From positions 1-8,303 of the forward strand of contig JALVOR010000373.1 of the NCBI GenBank assembly GCA_027026295.1: a stretch of 8,303 bases of DNA, given 5' to 3'. The position numbers and the translations under genes are program-made. The DNA comes from Anaerolineales bacterium (GTDB lineage: Bacteria; Chloroflexota; Anaerolineae; Anaerolineales; DRMV01). A model generated the notes under the pieces. The model worked only from the letters and a program-made list of their open reading frames with translations. It was not told the origin of the DNA and ran no database searches. Shown here piece after piece: positions 1 through 5,357 of the stretch (position 1 is the stretch's first letter; each line of letters opens with the position of its first letter).

Positions 1-22
1 GGCATAGGGGAGGGGTTCTCCT

Positions 23-47
23 GTGTCAGGTGTTCCAGTGTCAGGTG
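23..47. repeat. short direct repeat, 10 bp twice
   Basis: The decamer GTGTCAGGTG occurs at 23-32 and 38-47, a 15-bp period. It lies in the 157-base non-coding stretch downstream of the metallo-hydrolase gene. I see no gene in 1-157 apart from long-frame noise. Two copies could be the visible edge of a longer tandem tract to the left of the window. No function is assigned. Confidence 0.4.
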
Positions 48-105
48 CTGTACGCTCCTTCCCGAATCCCTTGGTTGCCGCAATATATCCTTTTTGCCTG
101 AAAGG

Positions 106-156
106 AACCGCAGAGGTTACACAGAAAATCTGTGAAAATCTGTGTAATCTGTGGTT
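106..156. repeat. imperfect inverted repeat (AACCGCA/TGTGGTT type) just after the hydrolase gene
   Basis: The left arm at 106-125 (AACCGCAGAGG, then TTACACAGA) is nearly the reverse complement of the right arm at 139-156 (TCTGTGTAATCTGTGGTT), with a two-base bulge and two mismatches. The centre holds two direct copies of AAAATCTGTG at 125-134 and 135-144. The element ends 2 bases from the hydrolase stop codon. It could form a hairpin at the 3' end of that mRNA, but no T-run follows on the minus strand, so it is not a classic intrinsic terminator. From memory, similar degenerate sequences are scattered between genes in many bacterial genomes, so a dispersed repeat is the likelier reading. Confidence 0.6.
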
Positions 157-157
157 T

Positions 158-1066
158 TTATTTGCTTTGCCGAAATTTCTTCCAGTAGCGCGCCAGGCCG
201 CTGGCCGACATCCACGTGGGGTTGGCGGTTTCGTAGGCGTGGTGGGTTTCGGGGTCGATGCCATCGCGCTGGTTCTTTTCCAGCACCCAAGTTTCCAGTT
301 TGCGCTCCAGTTCTTCCACGCTGGGCTGGGCGGGCATTACGGCTTCCAGGAAGCCTTCCACGTCGTCCAGTTCCCGCTCGATGGCGTCCAGGTGCCAGCC
401 TACATCCTCGAAGGGGCCAAAGTGGGTGGGCACGATGGCGCGCGGGGCGGCTTCCCGCAGGCGGGCGAGGCTCTCGCGCCACTTTTCCAGGTGGAATTCA
501 GGCGGCGGCATGGGCAGGCGCAGGTGACGGGTGCCTTGCAGGGGCAGGCGCACACCGCCCACATCGCCACTGAAGCACACGCCTTCGAACATGTAGGCGT
601 AGTGGTGATAAGCGTGGCCGGGGGTGTCGAGGGGCGTGAAGCGCAAGTCGCCGATGACGATGTCCTCTTCGTCCTGCACGACATGCGCTTTGTCTTCCGG
701 CACGGGCAGGAATTCGCCCCAGAGGGTGTCCATCATGTCGCCGTAAATGCGCCCCGCGGAGATGAGGAGTTTCTCGGGGTTGATCATGTGCGGTGCGCCC
801 ACCGGATGGACGTGAATGGTTGCCCCCTGCCGTGCCAGGAAGCCCGCCGCGCCGGCGTGGTCGAGGTGAATGTGGGTGAGCAGCACGTCGGTAATGTCGG
901 CGAAGGTGAAGCCGCGGTCGGCGAGGGCTTTTTGCAGGGCGGGCACGGTAGAGCCGGGGCCGCTTTCGATGAGGGCAACGCCTTTGTCATGGCGGAAGAG
1001 ATACACCGCGATGGTGTGGGGCACGTGCTGAAAATCCAGGTCGAGCACTTCGAAGCGATAGTTCAT
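158..1066 (-). CDS. metallo-beta-lactamase-fold metal-dependent hydrolase
   Basis: The 302-residue protein has the full zinc-site pattern of the metallo-beta-lactamase superfamily: THIHLDH at residues 64-70 (H65, H67, D69, H70), TPGHAYHH around H151, SGD with D168, and PTHFGP with H215. The core fills residues 1-220. The C-terminal 80 residues are helical and charged, as in glyoxalase II-like and LACTB2-like members that carry a substrate-shaping cap. No signal peptide is visible, so it is probably cytosolic. The family covers thioesterases, lactonases, nucleases and others, and the substrate cannot be read from the motifs. The start at 1066 is supported by GGAGG 7 bases upstream (1074-1078). 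It lies alone between repeat-filled gaps. The class is firm and the specific activity unknown. Confidence 0.93.
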   Translation of the reverse strand: MNYRFEVLDLDFQHVPHTIAVYLFRHDKGVALIESGPGSTVPALQKALADRGFTFADITDVLLTHIHLDHAGAAGFLARQGATIHVHPVGAPHMINPEKLLISAGRIYGDMMDTLWGEFLPVPEDKAHVVQDEEDIVIGDLRFTPLDTPGHAYHHYAYMFEGVCFSGDVGGVRLPLQGTRHLRLPMPPPEFHLEKWRESLARLREAAPRAIVPTHFGPFEDVGWHLDAIERELDDVEGFLEAVMPAQPSVEELERKLETWVLEKNQRDGIDPETHHAYETANPTWMSASGLARYWKKFRQSK

Positions 1067-1134
1067 GGGAAAACCTCCGGGTTGTGGCTGCAGCGGGGGC
1101 TGTCAGATTGTGTCTGTTCAGCCTTGATAAAGAG

Positions 1135-1296
1135 AAACCGCAAATTACGCCGATTTTGCAGATGAGCACAGATTGGGCGAAAAACTTTGAAAGGCACAGG
1201 GTTCGCCACGGTTTCTTGGCAACCTTTGGAACCCAGCGTTTGAAAAAATCAGTGTCCATTCGCGGCTATCCGCGTCATCCGTGGTCTATTTCCTTA
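1135..1296. repeat. degenerate intergenic repeat region upstream of the hydrolase gene
   Basis: This occupies the left half of the 424-base gap at 1067-1490. It opens with AACCGCAAATTACGC (1136-1150), which can be aligned with the start of the repeat at 106-125. It ends with three tandem degenerate nine-base blocks at 1258-1284 (ATTCGCGG, TATCCGCG, CATCCGTGG). From memory, such blocks belong to dispersed non-coding repeats in Chloroflexota and other phyla. Frames crossing it lack a ribosome binding site and a recognisable product. The stretch 1067-1134 holds the hydrolase ribosome binding site; I found no convincing promoter there. Confidence 0.5.
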
Positions 1297-1334
1297 TGGT
1301 GGAACAGTTAAGACTCTATCCGAAAAATATTGTG

Positions 1335-1459
1335 GTGTCATTGCGAGCCCCCCTCGCTGCGCTCGGCGCAGGCTCCGGGGCGAAGCAATCCCCCTTTTTA
1401 TCGGTCAGGAGACTGCTTCGGCGGGCTTCGTCATTGCTCAGCCCGCCTCGCAGTGACAC
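1335..1459. repeat. 125-bp inverted-repeat element, MITE- or REP-like
   Basis: The ends are 13-bp inverted repeats, GTGTCATTGCGAG at 1335-1347 and CTCGCAGTGACAC at 1447-1459, with one mismatch. Inside are nested arms: CGAAGCAATC (1381-1390) against GACTGCTTCG (1411-1420, one mismatch), and GGCGGGCT (1420-1427) against AGCCCGCC (1440-1447). The internal TCATTGCTC also echoes the end sequence. It has no open frame of its own, so it is non-autonomous or simply a structured repeat. Sequences with this TGTCATTGCGAG-to-CGAAGCAATC layout are, as I recall, dispersed in many copies in Chloroflexota and some other genomes. It lies 31 bases past the reductase stop and may fold at that mRNA's 3' end. No clear target-site duplication was found. 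Confidence 0.7.
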
Positions 1460-1490
1460 ATCTGCGAAAAGTTTTCGGGTAGGCTCTAAG

Positions 1491-2429
1491 TCAGATTTTG
1501 TCGCTGGCGTCGTCTAACGCCTGAACTTCGTTGTCGGTCAGCCGCCAGCCCAACGCGCCGGCGTTGGAAACGGCCTGGCGGGCGTTTTTCGCGCCCGGAA
1601 TGGGCACCGCGCCCTTGCAAATCACCCAGTTGAGCGCGACCTGCGCCGGGGTTTTGCCGCTGTGCCCCTGCCCGATTTCCCGCAGCAGGCCGATGAGCGG
1701 GCGGATGCGCTCAAGGTAAGCACGCGAATAGCGGCGGCTGCGCACCCCGCCGGGCGGGTTTTCGGGCGTATATTTGCCGGTCAGCAGGCCCATTTCCAGC
1801 GGGCTGTAGGCAATCAGGGTGATGCCGAGTTCCTGGCAGGCGTTGAGGGTGCCGTCGCGTTCCGGTTTGCGGTGCAGCAGGCTGTAGTGCACCTGGTTGG
1901 AAGCCAGCGGGATGCCGCGCGTCTGCAAAATGGCATGGGCGCGGTGCATTTGCTCTGCGGTGTAGTTGGAAACCCCCGCGGCGCGCACCAGCCCTTCTTC
2001 GACGAGTTCGCCCAACGCCCGCACCCAGAAATCGGTGCTGCGGGGCGGCCAGGGGAAGTGAATTTGGTAGAGGTCAACACTTGCCAGCCCCAGTCGCTTC
2101 AGGCTGTAGCGCAGGGCGCGGCGTATGGCGGTTTTCCGCACCCGCCACGGCAAAGGGAAGAACTTGGTGGCAATCACGATGGGCGTTTCGGTCTGGGCGA
2201 GCATTTCCTGCAGAAATTGCTCGGAGCGCCCCAGGCCGTAGACCTCGGCGGTGTCGAAGAAAGTGATACCTTCTTCGACAGCGGCGATGAAAGCGGCGCG
2301 GATGTCGTCGGCTGTGTACTCGCGCCCGTAATTCCAGAAAAAGCGGTCGCCCCATGCCCACGTGCCGATGCCGAGGGGAGGGATGCGGATGTCGGTATTC
2401 CCCAAGGTGAGGGTTTGAGGGGAGGTCAT
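1491..2429 (-). CDS. aldo/keto reductase
   Basis: The 312-residue protein is full length for the aldo/keto reductase superfamily: a cytosolic NAD(P)H-dependent TIM-barrel oxidoreductase acting on aldehydes and ketones. The catalytic tetrad is complete: D59 and Y64 in FFDTAEVYG, K89 in IATKFF, and H124 in LYQIHFP. Cofactor-binding segments follow: GVSNY (152-156), NQVHYS (178-183), AYSPLEMGLLTGKY (207-220) and IPGAKNARQ (277-285). The pattern resembles the plant chloroplast/YhdN/Tas-like group rather than the AKR5 2,5-diketogluconate reductases. Substrate is not predictable. The start at 2429 has AAAGGA at 2435-2440, 5 bases upstream. It is co-oriented with the acyl-CoA ligase, but a terminator and a tandem repeat lie between them, so co-transcription is doubtful. 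Confidence 0.94.
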   Translation of the reverse strand: MTSPQTLTLGNTDIRIPPLGIGTWAWGDRFFWNYGREYTADDIRAAFIAAVEEGITFFDTAEVYGLGRSEQFLQEMLAQTETPIVIATKFFPLPWRVRKTAIRRALRYSLKRLGLASVDLYQIHFPWPPRSTDFWVRALGELVEEGLVRAAGVSNYTAEQMHRAHAILQTRGIPLASNQVHYSLLHRKPERDGTLNACQELGITLIAYSPLEMGLLTGKYTPENPPGGVRSRRYSRAYLERIRPLIGLLREIGQGHSGKTPAQVALNWVICKGAVPIPGAKNARQAVSNAGALGWRLTDNEVQALDDASDKI

Positions 2430-2441
2430 AGGTTTCCTTTA

Positions 2442-2473
2442 GTCGGGTAGTCAGATGGTCGGGTAGTCAGATG
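2442..2473. repeat. 16-bp tandem repeat, two perfect copies plus a degenerate third
   Basis: GTCGGGTAGTCAGATG occurs at 2442-2457 and again at 2458-2473 without a gap. A decayed third copy begins GTCGGATGG at 2474. The tract fills the 67 bases between the ligase terminator and the reductase start codon, so any promoter private to the reductase would have to lie in or beside it. No standard -10/-35 pair is visible there on the minus strand. The copy number would be prone to slippage. Confidence 0.85.
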
Positions 2474-2496
2474 GTCGGATGGTTGGGCAGCAAAAC

Positions 2497-2530
2497 GGGG
2501 CGGATTTCGGTTGTGGTGGAAATCCGCCCC
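2497..2530 (-). terminator. intrinsic terminator of the acyl-CoA ligase gene
   Basis: A perfect 12-bp inverted repeat, GGGGCGGATTTC (2497-2508) and GAAATCCGCCCC (2519-2530), encloses a 10-base loop. It begins 21 bases after the ligase stop codon. Read on the minus strand, the GC-rich stem is followed by GTTTTG, a short T-run. Stem strength and position fit a rho-independent terminator. The weak T-run means some read-through into the reductase gene is possible. Confidence 0.75.
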
Positions 2531-2551
2531 GCGCGAAAGTCATGGAAAGGT

Positions 2552-4168
2552 TTAGCCTTCGGCAAATTGGGCGCGCAGCACTTTTTTGTCGATCTTGCCG
2601 ACGCTGGTCTTGGGCAGTTCGTTGACGAATTCGTAGCGTTCGGGAATAGCCCACTTGGCAATTACGCCTTCGTCGACATACTTTTGCAGATGGGCTTTCA
2701 GGCCGTCGGCGTCCACGCTTTGGCCTTCCTTGAGCACGAGGATGGCTAAGGGGCGCTCGTCCCACTGCGGGTCGGGGATGCCAATGACGGCGGCTTCCTG
2801 CACGGCGGGGTGCAGGCTGAGCAGGTTTTCCAGTTCCAGCGAAGAAATCCACTCGCCGCCGCTCTTGATGACATCTTTCAGGCGGTCGACGATTTGGACA
2901 TAGCCGTGCTGGTCGATTACGGCTACATCGCCAGTGTGCAGCCAGCCGCCTTCCCAGAGTTTTTCGGAGCGTTCGGGGTCCTTGTAGTAGCCCGGCGTGA
3001 GCCACGGCGTGCGCACCACGATTTCGCCCTTTTCCTGTCCGTCGTGGGCGACGTCTTTGCCTGCCTCGTTGACGATGCGCAGGTCGACCAGCGGAATGGG
3101 CACGCCGGTCTTGATGAGGTAATCCAGTTTCTTGTTTTCGTCCCAGGCTTCCATGTAGGGCTTCAGCATCGCAAGGGTGAGGATGGGCGCGGTTTCCGAC
3201 ATGCCATAGCCTGCGGAGACCTTGATGCCGAGTTCTCTGGAGCGCCTGGCGAGGCCCTTGGTGAGGCGGGCGCCGCCGATGACCACTTTCCACTGGCTGA
3301 GGTCGTATTTTTCGATGCCCGGCGCGTTCACGATCATTTGCAAGATGGTGGGCACGCAGTGGCTGAAGGTCACTTTGTGGGTGAGGATGAGTTTGAGCAG
3401 CATTTGCGGCTCGTAGCGCCCCGGATAGACCTGTTTCAGCCCTAACATGGTGGAAACATACGGCACGCCCCAGGCGTGAACATGGAACATGGGCGTCAGG
3501 GGCATGTAGACATCGTCTTTGTGGAGCGCGCCGTAATCGCCGAGGGCGCTCAATGCCAGGCCGCCTGACAGGCCGTGGAGTACCAGTTGCCGGTGGGTGA
3601 AGTAGACGCCTTTGGGCTTCCCAGTGGTGCCGGTGGTGTAGGCTAAGGTAGCCTGCGTGTCTTCTGGCAGGTCGGGCAGGTCTTCCAGCGGCTGCACGCT
3701 CCCGAGCCACGCCTCGTAATCCAGGTCGGTGAGGGGTGTTTCGGGCGGGGTTTCCTTGTCGGTGATGATGATGTATTTGCGGATGGTGGTGAGTTGTGGG
3801 GCAAGTTTTTCCACCAGCGGCAGGAAGTCTTCATGGAAAACCAGGATTTCGTCTTCGGCGTGGATGACGGTGTAGGCCAAATCGGCGGGAGAGAGGCGGG
3901 GGTTGATGGTGTGGAGAATGGCGCCAATGCCGGGGATGCCGAAGTACATTTCCAGGTAGCGATGGCTATCCCACTCGATGACGCCGACTTTGGTGCCGAT
4001 GGTGGCGCCTGCTGCTTTCAACGCGGCGCCCAGCCGAAGCACGCGCTGATACATTTCGGTGTAGGTGTATTCCCATTGGTCGCGGTAATAGATTTTCTGC
4101 TCGGGTGCCCAGCGGACACCGGCTTCCAGCAAGCGTTTGAGTAACAGTTGATAATCGTAAGCAGGCAT
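2552..4168 (-). CDS. AMP-forming fatty acyl-CoA ligase (medium/long chain)
   Basis: The 538-residue ANL-superfamily enzyme activates a carboxylic acid with ATP to an acyl-adenylate and then transfers it to CoA. The core motifs are intact: phosphate loop YTTGTTGKPKG (177-187), GYGMSETAP (320-328), HTGD (411-414), the hinge block RLKDVIKSGGEWISS (429-443), and LPKTSVGKIDKK with catalytic K525. PMFHVHAWG (226-234) and the overall layout match the AlkK/FadD-like fatty acyl-CoA synthetases, suggesting medium- or long-chain fatty acids. Chain length is not decided by this. No signal peptide or membrane anchor is evident. The start at 4168 has GAGGAG (4177-4182) 8 bases upstream and a promoter at 4217-4244. 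It is expected to feed acyl-CoAs into beta-oxidation or lipid synthesis, but no such partner gene is in the window. Confidence 0.94.
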   Translation of the reverse strand: MPAYDYQLLLKRLLEAGVRWAPEQKIYYRDQWEYTYTEMYQRVLRLGAALKAAGATIGTKVGVIEWDSHRYLEMYFGIPGIGAILHTINPRLSPADLAYTVIHAEDEILVFHEDFLPLVEKLAPQLTTIRKYIIITDKETPPETPLTDLDYEAWLGSVQPLEDLPDLPEDTQATLAYTTGTTGKPKGVYFTHRQLVLHGLSGGLALSALGDYGALHKDDVYMPLTPMFHVHAWGVPYVSTMLGLKQVYPGRYEPQMLLKLILTHKVTFSHCVPTILQMIVNAPGIEKYDLSQWKVVIGGARLTKGLARRSRELGIKVSAGYGMSETAPILTLAMLKPYMEAWDENKKLDYLIKTGVPIPLVDLRIVNEAGKDVAHDGQEKGEIVVRTPWLTPGYYKDPERSEKLWEGGWLHTGDVAVIDQHGYVQIVDRLKDVIKSGGEWISSLELENLLSLHPAVQEAAVIGIPDPQWDERPLAILVLKEGQSVDADGLKAHLQKYVDEGVIAKWAIPERYEFVNELPKTSVGKIDKKVLRAQFAEG

Positions 4169-4216
4169 AATGTCGTCTCCTCACTCAGAAAAACGGGAAC
4201 GCGAATTCTCAATTCC

Positions 4217-4244
4217 AGTATAGCATAAAACCTTTTTGGGCAAA
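4217..4244 (-). promoter_or_regulatory. extended -10 promoter for the acyl-CoA ligase
   Basis: On the minus strand, TGC precedes TATACT (4217-4222), giving an extended -10 (TGnTATACT). A weak -35-like TTTGCC lies at 4239-4244 with a 16-base spacer. Transcription would start near 4210, giving a leader of about 40 bases that contains the GAGGAG ribosome binding site. The short palindrome at 4244-4255 abuts the -35. Prediction by pattern only. Confidence 0.6.
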
Positions 4245-4255
4245 CCGATTTCGGT
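4244..4255. promoter_or_regulatory. short palindrome, possible operator
   Basis: ACCGA (4244-4248) and TCGGT (4251-4255) form a 12-bp dyad with a 2-base centre, next to the predicted -35 of the ligase promoter. The position would suit a repressor. The site is short, a chance occurrence is plausible, and no regulator gene is in the window. Confidence 0.25.
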
Positions 4256-4329
4256 AAAAGGCAGCAGGATTTGCAAGCGACGGCCTGTTTTTGTGGGCTT
4301 TGTTTTTGGCACTGCTTGAAAGCGCGCTG

Positions 4330-4338
4330 TGTTATAAT
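4330..4338 (+). promoter_or_regulatory. extended -10 promoter giving a predicted leaderless mRNA
   Basis: TGTTATAAT (4330-4338) is a TGn extension plus a perfect TATAAT. The box ends 6 bases before the ATG at 4345, so initiation at the usual distance falls at or next to the start codon. No good -35 sits at 16-18 bases; TTGGCA at 4306-4311 is 21 bases away. An extended -10 can work without a -35. The 4169-4344 gap otherwise holds only the divergent ligase promoter and the dyad at 4244-4255. Confidence 0.75.
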
Positions 4339-4344
4339 TGCAGC

Positions 4345-4821
4345 ATGAGCGCCGAGACCCAACATTCAAAAAAGCCCGTGCCGTTGCCTGCATCTTCTGG
4401 GGCAGCCCAGCCAAAAGCCAGCCGCAAATGGGTGTGGTTTGCGGTGGCTGCGGTGGTGGTTTTGCTGGGCGGAACGGTGGCGCTGGTGGTGTATTTGCTC
4501 AGCCCCAACGCCCCGACGACCCGCATTCGCGATATTTTCATCGTGCTGTTGGCGCTGGAAGGCATGTTGATTGGGCTGGCGCTGGTTGTCTTGCTGGTGC
4601 AACTTGCGGTGTTGATTAACCTCTTTCAGAAGGAAGTCCGCCCGATTCTGGATTCCACCACGGAAACCGTCAATGTGTTGCAAGGAACGGCGGCATTCTT
4701 GAGCGACCGCGTCGTAGAACCGGTGATCAAACTCAATGAAACTGTGGCCGCGCTGAGCAGCATCATGGGCGCGCTGAACTTTGTGCGAGGCCGCAAAAGA
4801 AACCCCACAAAAGGAGAGTGA
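4345..4821 (+). CDS. two-helix membrane protein, YtxG/DUF948-like
   Basis: The 158-residue protein has a polar, Lys/Pro-rich N-terminus (1-28), a first membrane helix at about 29-52, a second at about 63-94, and a cytosolic-looking amphipathic tail. The tail (95-147, from FQKEVRPILDSTTETVNVLQGTAAFLSDRVVEPVIKL) resembles the C-terminal part of DUF948/YtxG-type proteins, which have no defined biochemical activity. Its place directly before a YtxH gene supports this: in Bacillus subtilis ytxG, ytxH and ytxJ form a general-stress operon. I chose the start at 4345 because the frame open from 4291 places the perfect -10 box inside the coding region, while 4345 lies 6 bases after it. There is no Shine-Dalgarno. 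The stop lies 3 bases before the next gene, so the two form one operon. Confidence 0.82.
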   Translation: MSAETQHSKKPVPLPASSGAAQPKASRKWVWFAVAAVVVLLGGTVALVVYLLSPNAPTTRIRDIFIVLLALEGMLIGLALVVLLVQLAVLINLFQKEVRPILDSTTETVNVLQGTAAFLSDRVVEPVIKLNETVAALSSIMGALNFVRGRKRNPTKGE

Positions 4822-4824
4822 ACC

Positions 4825-5208
4825 ATGGCCGATAATAACAACGATTTTGGCGCTTTTTTGGCTGGTGTGATTGTTGGGGGCGTGATGGGCGCGCTGGCAG
4901 CGCTTTTGACGGCCCCGCAGTCCGGCGAAGAGATCCGCACGGTGTTGAAGGAAAAGGGCATTGAAATCAAGGACCGCGCGGCAGTGAGCGCCGAGGAAGC
5001 CCTCAAGCGTGCCGAAGAAGCCCGCAAGAAGGCCGAAGAGGCGCTGGCCGAAGCCCGCAAGAAGGCCGAGGAAGCCGCCAAGGCCGCGCAGGAGCAGGCC
5101 ATTACCCTGCAGCAGCGCGGGCAGGAACTCGCCGAAGAGGTGGCAAAGAAGGTGAAGGTCAAGAAAGCCGGCGAAGGCGAGGCAGAGGCTTCCGAAAGCG
5201 AAGCGTAA
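4825..5208 (+). CDS. YtxH-domain membrane-anchored coiled-coil protein
   Basis: The 127-residue protein has a short polar N-terminus and a single glycine/alanine-rich membrane helix at about 9-29 ending in LLTAPQSGEEIR, the hallmark of the YtxH family. An almost uninterrupted charged helix follows (55-110), very rich in Ala, Glu, Lys and Arg, and then an acidic tail (EGEAEASESEA). The helix contains an 11-residue repeat (EARKKAE at 65-71 and again at 76-82), which favours a long coiled coil or an amphipathic surface-lying helix. The molecular function of the family is unknown; members are often stress-linked. AAGGAG at 4811-4816 sits 8 bases before the ATG, and the gene begins 3 bases after the upstream stop, so it is the second gene of the operon. 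Confidence 0.88.
   Translation: MADNNNDFGAFLAGVIVGGVMGALAALLTAPQSGEEIRTVLKEKGIEIKDRAAVSAEEALKRAEEARKKAEEALAEARKKAEEAAKAAQEQAITLQQRGQELAEEVAKKVKVKKAGEGEAEASESEA
5017..5069 (+). repeat. 33-bp-period direct repeat inside the YtxH gene
   Basis: A 20-base block starting GAAGCCCGCAAG is identical at 5017-5036 and 5050-5069, a period of 33 bases or 11 codons. It encodes the EARKKAE-containing part of the coiled coil. Identity at third codon positions points to a recent internal duplication or slippage rather than only protein-level selection. Confidence 0.75.
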
Positions 5209-5236
5209 TGCACCACACGTACACCTGACCAAAAGC

Positions 5237-5266
5237 AAAAGCACCGGTTTTCATGCCGGTGCTTTT
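5237..5266. terminator. bidirectional intrinsic terminator between convergent genes
   Basis: AAAAGCACCGG (5237-5247) and CCGGTGCTTTT (5256-5266) form a perfect 11-bp stem with an 8-base loop. The arms supply an A-run on one side and a T-run on the other, and T-rich sequence follows on the plus strand (CTGTTTGTTGTT). It lies 28 bases after the YtxH stop and 91 bases beyond the DUF1385 stop on the opposite strand, so it can end transcription from both sides. Confidence 0.9.
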
Positions 5267-5357
5267 CTGTTTGTTGTTGCCAGAGTGCCCAGGGCCCAAA
5301 GGGAATTGCCGGGTTTCCGAGTTTTCTGTGGTTTCTCCTTGCCAGAAGTGAGTGCGC

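Noticed and set aside
23..1165. Long plus-strand open frame (380 codons) opposite the hydrolase gene
   Set aside because: It is antisense to a gene with intact zinc-binding motifs, has no recognisable domain, runs through repeat DNA at both ends, and its His/Gly/Val-rich make-up is what the reverse complement of GC-rich coding DNA gives.
1335..1459. CRISPR-like array
   Set aside because: There is only one element, with inverted rather than regularly spaced direct repeats, no spacers and no cas genes nearby.
1662..2450. Plus-strand open frame of 262 codons opposite the aldo/keto reductase
   Set aside because: The minus-strand frame carries the full catalytic tetrad and a ribosome binding site. 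The plus-strand frame has neither motif nor ribosome binding site.
2810..3445. Plus-strand open frame of 211 codons within the ligase region
   Set aside because: It is an antisense shadow with no known domain and no promoter or ribosome binding site.
2451..3710. Second minus-strand frame of 419 codons overlapping the acyl-CoA ligase
   Set aside because: It is an out-of-frame Arg/Pro-rich product of high third-position GC content. All ligase motifs are in the other frame, and this frame crosses the terminator and the tandem repeat.
158..4168. Hydrolase, reductase and acyl-CoA ligase as one catabolic operon
   Set aside because: They share orientation, but a strong terminator and repeat-filled gaps of 122 and 424 bases separate them, and no shared substrate can be read from the sequences.
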